A stretch of DNA of 64,000 nucleotides from CAG-873 sp910578365 (lineage in GTDB: Bacteria; Bacteroidota; Bacteroidia; Bacteroidales; Muribaculaceae), in the NCBI GenBank assembly GCA_951635545.1, contig OX620685.1, positions 2,108,001-2,172,000 on the forward strand, given 5' to 3'. Numbering within the stretch: the stretch's first letter is position 1; each line of letters starts with the position of its first letter. A program made the position numbers and the translations under genes. Below, in pieces: positions 18,138-25,696 of the stretch. The notes beneath the pieces were generated by a model. It had not been told where the DNA came from. It did not search any database and saw nothing but the letters and a program-made list of their open reading frames with translations.

Positions 18138-19499
18138 TTATGTGATATTATGTTTTTTGATTTCAAGTCTTAGATATTCTTTTGTTCCGGGGCCTACTGC
18201 GAAGTGTCGCGATGCTCTCAGTCCGCATACCCACAGCACTTTGTCGGCCTGGCTCAGCAGAAAGGTGTTGCGCTTTTGCAGGGCGCTGTAACCGGCGTCG
18301 CTGAACAGGTCGCTTACCAGTCGGCTGCCCTTCATGCCGTAAGGCTCGATTCGGTCGCCGCGCCGCCAGTGTCGCAACTGCGGAGCCGGTGTGGCGTCGA
18401 GTATGGCTGCGTCGAGGTACATTACCGCCGGATTACGCTCCGGACTGAAACTGCTGATAGGCAACCGCTCTACGGTGATGTGCAGCGGAGTAAGGATGTC
18501 GCGGCTCAGGTCTACGCTGTAGCAGTCGCTTTCCTGCCGCTGAGGCTGCGGGCTCACAGCCGACAGCACGCCCCGGTGAAGCTCGCGCACATGTCCGCCG
18601 GCCGATACAAAACGTCGGCCCGAGCCGTCGGGGCTCCGCAGCATATCGGCTACGGCACTCATGCTGAAGCCTTCGGAATTATGCAGCATCTCGTACAGAA
18701 GCATGCGGGCGTTGGTTTCGTTGCGGGCCATGTCGGCCAGTAATATGTCGGAGCCTTGCCTATAGTGTTCGGCCCGCTCATCAACCAGTTCGCGGTAAAG
18801 AGCCATCGAGTCAGCCACATTGGCCATGCTACGTTCGATAGCCTCGGATGCTCCGGCGAACTGCTCGTCGAGCATCGGAATCACCACATTGCGCAGGCGG
18901 TTGCGCTTGAAGTCGTTCGAGGCGTTGGTCGAATCGACTACAAAGCCAAGTCCGCGCTCATGCAGATAAGCCTCAATCTGGGCGCGGCTGCACTCCAGCA
19001 GCGGGCGTACCACGTAGCCGTTTCGCACACGCATGCCGCACAGGCCCTGCGGACCGGTGCCTCGCAGCAGGTTGAGCATAAAAGTTTCCACATTGTCCTC
19101 GCGGTGATGCCCCACGGCTATGGCCTGGGCGCGCTCGCGGTCGAGCAGCGAGTCGAACCACTCGTAACGCAGGCTTCGGCAAGCCATCTCCACCGACTCG
19201 CCGGTAAGACGCATGCGGGCCGGCACGTCGAAATCGCGCATGCACAGGTCGACACCTATGCGGTGGCATATATCCACACAGTGGGCGGCGTCGCGCATCG
19301 ACTCCTCGCCCCGCAGATGAAAATTGCAGTGGGCTGCCACACAATCGTAGCCCTCGGCCACAAGCGCCTGCAGCAGAGCCACAGAATCGGCCCCGCCGCT
19401 GAGCGCCACAATCACGTGGCGACCAGGCTGCAACAGGCCGTGGCGGCGTATGCAGTCGGCCATCATGGCCTGAAGCATTGTCGGTTGGCGTTTGTTCAT
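18138..19499 (-). CDS. tilS: tRNA(Ile)-lysidine synthase
   Basis: TilS attaches lysine to C34 of tRNA(Ile2), making it read AUA; the gene is normally essential. The 453 residues begin with the PP-loop ATPase motif SGGADS (34-39), followed by HCNFHLRGEES and GHHREDNVETFMLNLLRGTG, with TilS-type C-terminal domains after residue 210. The ATG lies 4 nt after a TAATTTTG box. The IS-split glycosidase gene follows it on the same strand after 12 bp. Confidence 0.95.
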   Translation of the reverse strand: MNKRQPTMLQAMMADCIRRHGLLQPGRHVIVALSGGADSVALLQALVAEGYDCVAAHCNFHLRGEESMRDAAHCVDICHRIGVDLCMRDFDVPARMRLTGESVEMACRSLRYEWFDSLLDRERAQAIAVGHHREDNVETFMLNLLRGTGPQGLCGMRVRNGYVVRPLLECSRAQIEAYLHERGLGFVVDSTNASNDFKRNRLRNVVIPMLDEQFAGASEAIERSMANVADSMALYRELVDERAEHYRQGSDILLADMARNETNARMLLYEMLHNSEGFSMSAVADMLRSPDGSGRRFVSAGGHVRELHRGVLSAVSPQPQRQESDCYSVDLSRDILTPLHITVERLPISSFSPERNPAVMYLDAAILDATPAPQLRHWRRGDRIEPYGMKGSRLVSDLFSDAGYSALQKRNTFLLSQADKVLWVCGLRASRHFAVGPGTKEYLRLEIKKHNIT

Positions 19500-19503
19500 A
19501 CTA

Positions 19504-19511
19504 CAAAATTA
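19504..19511 (-). promoter_or_regulatory. -7 box TAATTTTG for tilS, 4 nt from the ATG
   Basis: The plus strand reads CAAAATTA. Only TAGT separates the box from the tilS ATG at 19499, the same spacing as at ybaK and tsaC, predicting a leaderless or near-leaderless mRNA. Confidence 0.65.
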
Positions 19512-19619
19512 GTAAATTATCAATAAACAAGCGGTGAAAGACAAAGTGTAAAAATTCTTATTTAACCATTTTTGGCACAATTACAGGGGCATGACATCCG
19601 TTAATTCAGAAAAAATAGC

Positions 19620-19627
19620 TAACTTTG
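19620..19627 (+). promoter_or_regulatory. -7 box TAACTTTG for bamD-rpoZ
   Basis: The box lies 24 nt upstream of the bamD ATG and is divergent from the tilS promoter. Confidence 0.65.
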
Positions 19628-19651
19628 CATGATAAAAGAATAAAACCAAGC

Positions 19652-20452
19652 ATGACAAGATTCATATACATAGCTCTGATGGCCCTGCTCCTATGCTCCT
19701 GCGGTGAATACCAGAAGGCGCAGAAGAGTACCGACTACGACTATAAGTTCGACTATGCCAAACGCGCCTTCGAACAGAAAAAATACGTGCAGGCAGCCAC
19801 AATACTCAAAGACTGCATCACGGTGTTCAAAGGCCGCGACAAAGCCGAGGAGTCGCTGTACCTGCTCGCCCTGAGCCATTACGAGAACAAAGACTATGTG
19901 AACTCCGGCCAGTACTTCCAGACCTACTACAACCGATACCCCAAAGGAAAGTACGCCGAACTGTCGCGCTTCTACAGCGGCTACGGTTACTACCTCGACT
20001 CGCCCGAGCCTCAGCTCGACCAGTCCGGCACCATCAAGGCCATTGAAGAGTTGCAGGGATTTCTTGAATTCTTTCCACGCTCCGACAAAGTCGGCATTGC
20101 CCAGAATGCAATCTTTGAGCTGCAGGACAAACTTACTCTCAAGGAGCTGCAGAACGCCCAGCTGTATTACAACCTCGGCAACTACCTCGGCAATAACTAC
20201 GAAAGCGCCGTGATTGTAGCCCGCAACGCCATCAAGAACTATCCGTATTCAAAATACAAAGAAGCACTTGAGTTGCTGATACTCAAGGCCCGATACCAGG
20301 AAGCGTCGATAAGTGTCGACGAACGCAAAGCCGACCGTTTCCGCGAAGTTGTCGACGAATACTACAGCTATATCAACAACTATCCCGACTCTCCGCACCG
20401 CGACGAGGCCGAAAACATCTTCAAAGTGGCACAGCGCTACGTTAAAGACTGA
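19652..20452 (+). CDS. bamD: Outer membrane assembly lipoprotein BamD
   Basis: BamD is an essential lipoprotein partner of BamA in inserting beta-barrel proteins into the outer membrane. From the ATG at 19652 it has 266 residues. A lipoprotein signal ends in LLLCSCGEYQ, with the acylated Cys at about position 17. The mature part consists of TPR-like repeats (FKGRDKAEESLYLLALSHYE, YFQTYYNRYPKGKYAE) typical of BamD/YfiO. rpoZ follows 62 bp downstream. The start was chosen because earlier in-frame codons overlap the promoter and would hide the signal peptide. Confidence 0.92.
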   Translation: MTRFIYIALMALLLCSCGEYQKAQKSTDYDYKFDYAKRAFEQKKYVQAATILKDCITVFKGRDKAEESLYLLALSHYENKDYVNSGQYFQTYYNRYPKGKYAELSRFYSGYGYYLDSPEPQLDQSGTIKAIEELQGFLEFFPRSDKVGIAQNAIFELQDKLTLKELQNAQLYYNLGNYLGNNYESAVIVARNAIKNYPYSKYKEALELLILKARYQEASISVDERKADRFREVVDEYYSYINNYPDSPHRDEAENIFKVAQRYVKD

Positions 20453-20514
20453 CGCAGTGTTTCCGCTTCCGCAACAATCAACCGAATCGAAAACTCTCTA
20501 AACCTATCAGACCG

Positions 20515-20853
20515 ATGGATTATAAGAAAAGCAACGCACCGCTCAATACTGTCACACGCGACATGATAGAGCTTTCGCAGGACACCGGCAACGTCTACGA
20601 AACCGTGTGCATCATAGCAAAACGTGCCAACCAGATTGCAGGCGAAATGAAGTACGACCTCGAAAAGAAACTTCAGGAATTCGCCTCGCTCAACGATAAC
20701 CTCGAGGAAATAAGCGAAAACCGCGAACAAATCGAGATTTCACGCTACTACGAAAAGCTGCCTAAGCCCACACTGATTGCAGCCCAGGAATACGCAGACC
20801 ACAAACTCTTCTTCCGCAACCCGGCAAAAGAACGCGTGAACTTTGCAGAATAA
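20515..20853 (+). CDS. rpoZ: DNA-directed RNA polymerase subunit omega
   Basis: Omega helps assemble and stabilise RNA polymerase. The 112 residues match the Bacteroidota form of the Rpb6/omega family: MDYKKSNAPLNTVTRDMIEL at the start, VYETVCIIAKRANQIAGEMK as the core helix pair, and a long acidic C-terminal part. It follows bamD at short distance, an arrangement I associate with Bacteroidales. Confidence 0.88.
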   Translation: MDYKKSNAPLNTVTRDMIELSQDTGNVYETVCIIAKRANQIAGEMKYDLEKKLQEFASLNDNLEEISENREQIEISRYYEKLPKPTLIAAQEYADHKLFFRNPAKERVNFAE

Positions 20854-20898
20854 TTTGTTAAAAATACATAATGCGGGTGCATGGTCGCGAATATTTCG

Positions 20899-20906
20899 TA
20901 ACTTTG
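20899..20906 (+). promoter_or_regulatory. -7 box TAACTTTG for rpsO
   Basis: The box lies 68 nt upstream of the rpsO ATG, leaving a leader of about 62 nt. In other bacteria rpsO leaders bind S15; I could not identify a known S15 binding structure here. Confidence 0.65.
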
Positions 20907-20974
20907 CACCCGCATTGAGTGCAGGCGCACCCAATACACATTATAAATATTATTAACTCCAAAACATCTAAAGA

Positions 20975-21250
20975 ATGCACTTAAATTCTGAAGAAAAAGT
21001 ACAGATCTTCGAGAAGTACGGTAAGGGCAAGACTGACACTGGCTCGCCTGAAGCACAGATTGCATTATTCTCGGTCCGTATCGCTCATTTGACTCAGCAC
21101 CTGAAGTCGAATCACAAAGATCATACCACAGAACGCGCTCTTAAGATGCTGGTAGGCAAGCGTCGTCGTCTGCTCGACTATCTGATGCGCAAAGACATCA
21201 ACCGCTACCGTGCCATCATCGCTCAGAAAGAGCTTGGTATCCGCAAGTAA
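20975..21250 (+). CDS. rpsO: 30S ribosomal protein S15
   Basis: S15 is a primary 16S rRNA-binding protein that organises the small-subunit platform. The 91 residues contain the signature TGSPEAQIALFSVRIAHLTQHLKSN split over KTDTGSPEAQIALFS and RIAHLTQHLK, then RRRLLDYLMRKDINRY. It is monocistronic, between its own promoter and a strong terminator. Confidence 0.97.
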   Translation: MHLNSEEKVQIFEKYGKGKTDTGSPEAQIALFSVRIAHLTQHLKSNHKDHTTERALKMLVGKRRRLLDYLMRKDINRYRAIIAQKELGIRK

Positions 21251-21280
21251 GCCACTGCGCTCGCTTAAAGATTACGATCT

Positions 21281-21315
21281 AAAATCGGCTGCCTAACTTT
21301 CGGGTGGCCGATTTT
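21281..21315 (+). terminator. Rho-independent terminator after rpsO
   Basis: The arms AAAATCGGC (21281-21289) and GCCGATTTT (21307-21315) form a stem ending in a T-rich tract, 31 bp beyond the stop codon. Confidence 0.8.
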
Positions 21316-21363
21316 GTTATAAATCCAAACTAATTTTAATATACGCCAAAGAGCAGATTTATT

Positions 21364-22218
21364 ATGAAACATCTCACTCCGATTATTATTGTGGCTGCAG
21401 CCGCAGCCGTATTATCCGGTTGCTCGGTTATGAAAAAGAACAAAAATACAGCTGCTTCGGCTCCACAGCAGACCGAACAGACTGCCGAGAGCAAAACAAA
21501 GCCCGCTGCCGGCATCAGCACCGAAATGCTTAGCGGCGAATGGACCATAATGAAAGTCAAAGGTCAGGACGTGCCCCAGGAAGACCGTATGCCCTACATC
21601 AACTTCGATGTATCGACAGGTCGCTTCTACGCTTCCAACGGCTGCAACACCATCAACGGCAGCTTCAGCCTCAAGGGCAGCAAACTGCAGTTCTCGCAGG
21701 TAGCCAGCACTCTGATGCTGTGCGACAACATACCTTTCGAACACGAAATAAGCGTGTTGCTCAGCGGTGAGGCAGCTCCGTCGGTTGCTATACGTAACGT
21801 TGGCCACGAAAGCTATCTCTCCCTTACCGACAATGCTACAGGACTTAGCCTGGAAGCCCGCCGCCACAACATGGAATTCCTCAACGGCCAGTGGCGCATA
21901 GCTCAAATCAACGGCAAGGACATCAACGACGAAGAAGCCAACATATTTATCGACCTCGGCGAAATGAAGGTACACGGCAACACCGGCTGTAACTTCTTCA
22001 ACGGAGAAATATACATCGACCCTGCAAAAAGCAACTCGGTAGAGTTCGGCAAGATGGGGCTCACACGCATGGCCTGCCCCAAATACAATCAGGAACAGGC
22101 AATGATGCTGGCCCTGGAAGAAACCACTTCAGCCATCCGTGGCAACAACAACCGCGTGATGCTGCTGAAAGCCGACGGCACACCGGTGATTGTACTCGAA
22201 AAGCAAGATGTGAAATAA
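21364..22218 (+). CDS. Lipoprotein with two META domains
   Basis: The 284-residue protein begins with a lipoprotein signal ending in VLSGCSVM (Cys at 20). Two META (HslJ-like) domains follow: about residues 55-165 with ASNGCNTINGSF, and about 168-280 with GNTGCNFFNGEI. Each has the family's GCN core and a later Cys (LMLCDN, RMACPK). META domains occur in outer-membrane stress and drug-tolerance lipoproteins such as E. coli HslJ; the molecular role is unknown. It is monocistronic between two terminators. Confidence 0.85.
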   Translation: MKHLTPIIIVAAAAAVLSGCSVMKKNKNTAASAPQQTEQTAESKTKPAAGISTEMLSGEWTIMKVKGQDVPQEDRMPYINFDVSTGRFYASNGCNTINGSFSLKGSKLQFSQVASTLMLCDNIPFEHEISVLLSGEAAPSVAIRNVGHESYLSLTDNATGLSLEARRHNMEFLNGQWRIAQINGKDINDEEANIFIDLGEMKVHGNTGCNFFNGEIYIDPAKSNSVEFGKMGLTRMACPKYNQEQAMMLALEETTSAIRGNNNRVMLLKADGTPVIVLEKQDVK

Positions 22219-22237
22219 ACGCACAGACCTATATGCG

Positions 22238-22269
22238 CACAGCCCCGAAGAATCCCCTTCGGGGCTGTG
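22238..22269 (+). terminator. Hairpin terminator after the META lipoprotein gene
   Basis: The stem pairs CACAGCCCCGAAG (22238-22250) with CTTCGGGGCTGTG (22257-22269), followed by a short T-run in CGTCTTTT. Confidence 0.8.
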
Positions 22270-22379
22270 CCGTCTTTTACATGGGGGGCAAAATGCAAAT
22301 TGTCGGCACGCGACAATAAAAATAGGGTAAGGACATAAAAAAAGACTCTGTAAAATTTGGAAATGCGGGCCGTTTTGTA

Positions 22380-22387
22380 TAATTTTG
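22380..22387 (+). promoter_or_regulatory. -7 box TAATTTTG for serC
   Basis: The box lies 50 nt upstream of the serC ATG and drives the serC-serA-bcp unit. Confidence 0.65.
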
Positions 22388-22437
22388 CCACGTGAGTAAA
22401 AACACCCTTAAAGCTAACCCATAAATCAATTAGGATT

Positions 22438-23508
22438 ATGAAGAAACATAATTTCTACGCCGGACCCTCAATTCTGAGCGAGTATGCAATCAATAATACC
22501 ATCGAAGGTATACGTAATTTTGCCGATACAGGCCTGTCGGTTCTCGAAATATCGCACCGCAGCAAAGAATTCCAGGCTGTAATCGACGGCGCTTCCGCAC
22601 TTGTAAAAGAACTTCTCGATATACCCGAAGGCTACTCCGTACTGTGGCTGGGCGGCGGCGCATCGCTGCAGTTCTGCATGATGCCCTACAACTTCCTCAA
22701 GACCAAAGCCGCTTTCACCGATACCGGCACATGGGCTCACAACGCCATCAAGGAAGCCGGCCTCTTCGGCGAAGCTCTCGTACTGGCTTCGTCGGCCGAC
22801 GCCAACTACAGCTTTATCCCCAAAGGCTACACCGTGCCTGAGGATGTTGACTACTTCCACTACACTTCGAACAACACCATCTACGGTACCGAAGTACGCA
22901 AAGACCCCGACGTGCCTGTACGCATGATTGCCGACATGAGCTCGGACATCTTCTCGCGTCCGGTCGACGTAAGCAAGTACGACGCCATCTACGCAGGCGC
23001 TCAGAAGAACCTAGCTCCCGCCGGTGTTACTTTAGTTATCGTTAAAGACGATGCCCTGGGCCACGTGGACCGTCCCATCCCCACCATGCTCGACTACCGC
23101 ACCCACATCAAGAAAGGCTCGATGTTCAACACCCCGCCCGTACTGCCCATCTTCACCGCTTACCAGACCCTGAAATGGTACAAGGAACTCGGCGGCGTTG
23201 AAGCCATTGAAAAAATCGACCTCGAAAAGGCCAAGCTGCTCTACGGCGCTATCGACGACAGCCGCATATTCCAGGGCACTGTAGCCGACCCCGAAGACCG
23301 TTCGATTATGAACGTATGCTTTGTGATGAAGCCCGAATACAAGGAACTCGAAAAAGACTTCCTCGACTTCGTGGCTCCCAGAGGTATCGTAGGCATCAAG
23401 GGCCACCGTTCGGTTGGCGGATTCCGTGCTTCGCTCTACAACGCTCTGCCCATCGAAAGCGTTAAGGTTCTGGTTGACGCAATGAAGGATTTCGAAGCTA
23501 AACACTGA
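22438..23508 (+). CDS. serC: Phosphoserine aminotransferase
   Basis: SerC transaminates 3-phosphohydroxypyruvate to phosphoserine with PLP. The 356 residues show NFYAGPSILSEYA at the N-terminus, ISHRSKEFQAV, LWLGGGASLQF, the PLP-lysine region YAGAQKNLAPAG and the C-terminal GHRSVGGFRASLYNA. serA follows 98 bp downstream, so the first two steps of serine synthesis are clustered. Confidence 0.97.
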   Translation: MKKHNFYAGPSILSEYAINNTIEGIRNFADTGLSVLEISHRSKEFQAVIDGASALVKELLDIPEGYSVLWLGGGASLQFCMMPYNFLKTKAAFTDTGTWAHNAIKEAGLFGEALVLASSADANYSFIPKGYTVPEDVDYFHYTSNNTIYGTEVRKDPDVPVRMIADMSSDIFSRPVDVSKYDAIYAGAQKNLAPAGVTLVIVKDDALGHVDRPIPTMLDYRTHIKKGSMFNTPPVLPIFTAYQTLKWYKELGGVEAIEKIDLEKAKLLYGAIDDSRIFQGTVADPEDRSIMNVCFVMKPEYKELEKDFLDFVAPRGIVGIKGHRSVGGFRASLYNALPIESVKVLVDAMKDFEAKH

Positions 23509-23523
23509 TAAGATAATCAAACA

Positions 23524-23585
23524 GTAGGTATGTCGGATGCCACGGAAGCCATGCGCGCCGGGGCCTCCGACATCAGCTCACCTAC
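23524..23585 (+). other. Structured serC-serA intergenic segment
   Basis: An outer stem GTAGGT/ACCTAC (23524-23529, 23580-23585) encloses a stem ATGTCGGA/TCCGACAT (23530-23537, 23566-23573) with a G+C-rich loop. There is no T-run, so it is more likely an mRNA stability or attenuation element than a full terminator. Confidence 0.45.
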
Positions 23586-23606
23586 AATATACCTACACCA
23601 CACACC

Positions 23607-24527
23607 ATGAAAATATTAGTAGCAACTGAAAAACCCTTTGCCGCAGCGGCAATACAGGGCATACGCGAAATTATTGAAGGCGCCGGCTACGAACTGGCTC
23701 TCCTCGAAAAATATACCGAAAAGCAGCAGCTGCTCGATGCTGTGGCTGATGCCGACGGACTCATTATCCGCAGCGACATTGTCGACAACGAAGTTCTCGA
23801 CGCTGCCAAGAACCTCAAGATTGTGGTTCGCGCCGGCGCCGGCTACGACAACGTAGACCTGACCTCGGCAACCGCTCATAACGTATGTGTGGAGAATACT
23901 CCCGGTCAGAACTCCAACGCCGTGGCCGAACTGGCATTCGGCATGATGGTAATGGCTGCCCGCAATATGTACGACGGCAAGAGCGGCTTTGAACTCAAGG
24001 GCAAACATCTGGGCATCCAGGCCTTCGGCCAGGTAGGCCGCAACGTGGCCCGTATCGGCCAAGGCTTCGGCATGGAAGTTGAGGCCGTTGACCCCTACTG
24101 CCCCGAAACCGCCATGATTGAGTTGAATGTTAAACCCGTGAAGACTGTAGCCGAACTCTATGCCGGCAATCAGTTCGTGAGCATCAACATCCCCGCTACT
24201 CCCGAAACCATCAAGAGCATCAACTACGAGCTCATAACCTCGATGCCCAAAAACGGCGTGCTGGTGAATACCGCCCGTAAGGAAGTTATCGACGAAGAAG
24301 GTCTGGAACGCGCTCTCGCCGACCGCGCCGACCTCCGCTATGTGTCCGACGTACGTCCCGGCAATGCCGACTCACTCCTGGAGAAATTCGCCGGCCGTGT
24401 ATTCTTCACTCCCAAGAAGATGGGCGCACAGACCGCCGAAGCCAACGCAAACGCAGGCACTGCAGCCGCACACCAGACTGTTGCTTTCCTCCGCGACGGT
24501 ATCGACAAATTCCGCGTCAACCGATGA
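23607..24527 (+). CDS. serA: D-3-phosphoglycerate dehydrogenase, type IIK (no ACT domain)
   Basis: SerA oxidises 3-phosphoglycerate with NAD+ to start serine synthesis. The 306 residues contain the substrate-binding RAGAGYDNVDL, the Rossmann motif GQVGRNVARIGQGFG and the Arg motif NTARKEVIDEEGL. The C-terminal regulatory ACT domain is absent. At the position of the usual catalytic His (TPH) the sequence reads TPKKMGAQ, with Lys270 in its place; this His-to-Lys form is described as type IIK for Entamoeba and Bacteroides enzymes. Its stop overlaps the bcp start by 4 bp. Confidence 0.93.
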   Translation: MKILVATEKPFAAAAIQGIREIIEGAGYELALLEKYTEKQQLLDAVADADGLIIRSDIVDNEVLDAAKNLKIVVRAGAGYDNVDLTSATAHNVCVENTPGQNSNAVAELAFGMMVMAARNMYDGKSGFELKGKHLGIQAFGQVGRNVARIGQGFGMEVEAVDPYCPETAMIELNVKPVKTVAELYAGNQFVSINIPATPETIKSINYELITSMPKNGVLVNTARKEVIDEEGLERALADRADLRYVSDVRPGNADSLLEKFAGRVFFTPKKMGAQTAEANANAGTAAAHQTVAFLRDGIDKFRVNR

Positions 24528-24979
24528 AAGTTCCGGGCGATAAAGTCGACGACCTGCTGGGCCTCGATGCCGAGGGCCGCGAAGTGCGTCTGAGCGACTA
24601 TCCCGGCAAAAAAATCGCACTGTATTTCTATCCAAAAGACAACACGCCCGGCTGCACAGCCGAGGCGTGCAGTCTGCGCGACGGATATGAGTCGCTTTTA
24701 GCTGCCGGATATCAGGTGATAGGTGTGAGTGTGGACAGCGCTGCATCGCATCAGAAATTCGCCGCCAAGCATAATCTGCCCTTTCCTCTGATTGCCGATA
24801 CCGACCACCGGCTTGTTGAGGAGATGGGTGTATGGGGCGAGAAAAGTATGTGCGGACGCAAGTACATGGGTACATTCCGCACCACGTTTATTATCGGTCC
24901 GGATGCTACCGTGCTTCAGGTACTCGGTCCCAAACAGGTTAAGACCAAGGAGCACGCAGAGCAGATTCTGAAGCTCTGA
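24524..24979 (+). CDS. bcp: Thioredoxin-dependent thiol peroxidase
   Basis: This peroxiredoxin reduces hydroperoxides using thioredoxin. The 151 residues carry the motif DNTPGCTAEACSLRD with peroxidatic Cys44 and resolving Cys49 five residues later, the BCP/PrxQ arrangement. It is translationally coupled to serA (ATGA overlap). A strong hairpin terminator follows. Confidence 0.95.
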   Translation: MKVPGDKVDDLLGLDAEGREVRLSDYPGKKIALYFYPKDNTPGCTAEACSLRDGYESLLAAGYQVIGVSVDSAASHQKFAAKHNLPFPLIADTDHRLVEEMGVWGEKSMCGRKYMGTFRTTFIIGPDATVLQVLGPKQVKTKEHAEQILKL

Positions 24980-25015
24980 AAACGCCTCAATTCAATCATA
25001 AACCATAGGATAACT

Positions 25016-25053
25016 GCCTGCTATAGAATTATATGAAAAGTTCTATGGCAGGC
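25016..25053 (+). terminator. Hairpin terminator after bcp
   Basis: The stem GCCTGCTATAGAA (25016-25028) pairs with TTCTATGGCAGGC (25041-25053) with one G-U, followed by TTGGTTTTATG. The rest of the 233-bp gap before 25213 is A+T-rich with no clear TAnnTTTG box. Confidence 0.75.
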
Positions 25054-25212
25054 TTGGTTTTATGTTTTTCTGAATCATGTGTTTTTTTGTTGATTTACTA
25101 AAATAAGCTAAAAATTCTTTATTGTAATAACCATTTAGTACGGTTTGCGTTATTATTTCCGTGGGTTCGAAAGAATACCCGCATAAACATAACAACATAA
25201 AACTATACAACT

Positions 25213-25512
25213 ATGGACTGTAACTGCAATAAAGAAAAGCGTTCATACCACTTTAATATCTCCGAAGTGGTCGATGGTAAAATCCAGGAGGTAATGAACT
25301 TTAATTTCGGCGGTCATCACGACCTGGCGGCTCTGGCACAACGCGCTGCCGCTAAGTACAGCATGAGTCAGAAGCACTCCGAACAGCTTGTGCTGGGTGT
25401 GCGTCTGTTGCACCATGTGCTTAAGAAATACCCCGATAATGAACTCTTCCAGTCGTTCTTCGCTCAGCTGAACGAGTTCAAACGCGGACTCAAAGGAAAC
25501 TGCGATTGCTGA
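25213..25512 (+). CDS. DUF3861-like small protein with CxC ends
   Basis: The 99-residue soluble protein resembles DUF3861: an N-terminal beta strand pair (YHFNISEV), a His-Asp segment (GGHHDLAAL), and a C-terminal helix region VRLLHHVLKKYPDNELFQSF that fits the family. It has Cys pairs at both ends (CNC at residues 3-5, CDC at the C-terminus), possibly a metal site or disulfide pair. The function of the family is unknown. It is monocistronic with its own terminator. Confidence 0.65.
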   Translation: MDCNCNKEKRSYHFNISEVVDGKIQEVMNFNFGGHHDLAALAQRAAAKYSMSQKHSEQLVLGVRLLHHVLKKYPDNELFQSFFAQLNEFKRGLKGNCDC

Positions 25513-25605
25513 ATAGAGGCGAATATAAAAGAAGGTATCGCAAAACTATGAGCCGCAGCGCGGCATCTGAATAATAGTCCGGTAAAAACCGGGAATTTGA
25601 TAATT

Positions 25606-25670
25606 AACCCCTTTAGGGCCGGCAGTAAAAATTGCATCCGTGTAGTTTGTACTGCCGCGCTAAAGGGGTT
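25606..25670. terminator. Long bidirectional hairpin between convergent genes
   Basis: The outer stem AACCCCTTTAG (25606-25616) pairs with CTAAAGGGGTT (25660-25670), and an inner stem GGCAGTA (25621-25627) pairs with TACTGCC (25650-25656). It lies between the DUF3861 gene and the end of the glycosyltransferase gene, with T/A-rich flanks on both sides, so it can serve both. Confidence 0.65.
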
Positions 25671-25696
25671 TATGTATTGCGAATCAGCGCAGGCCC

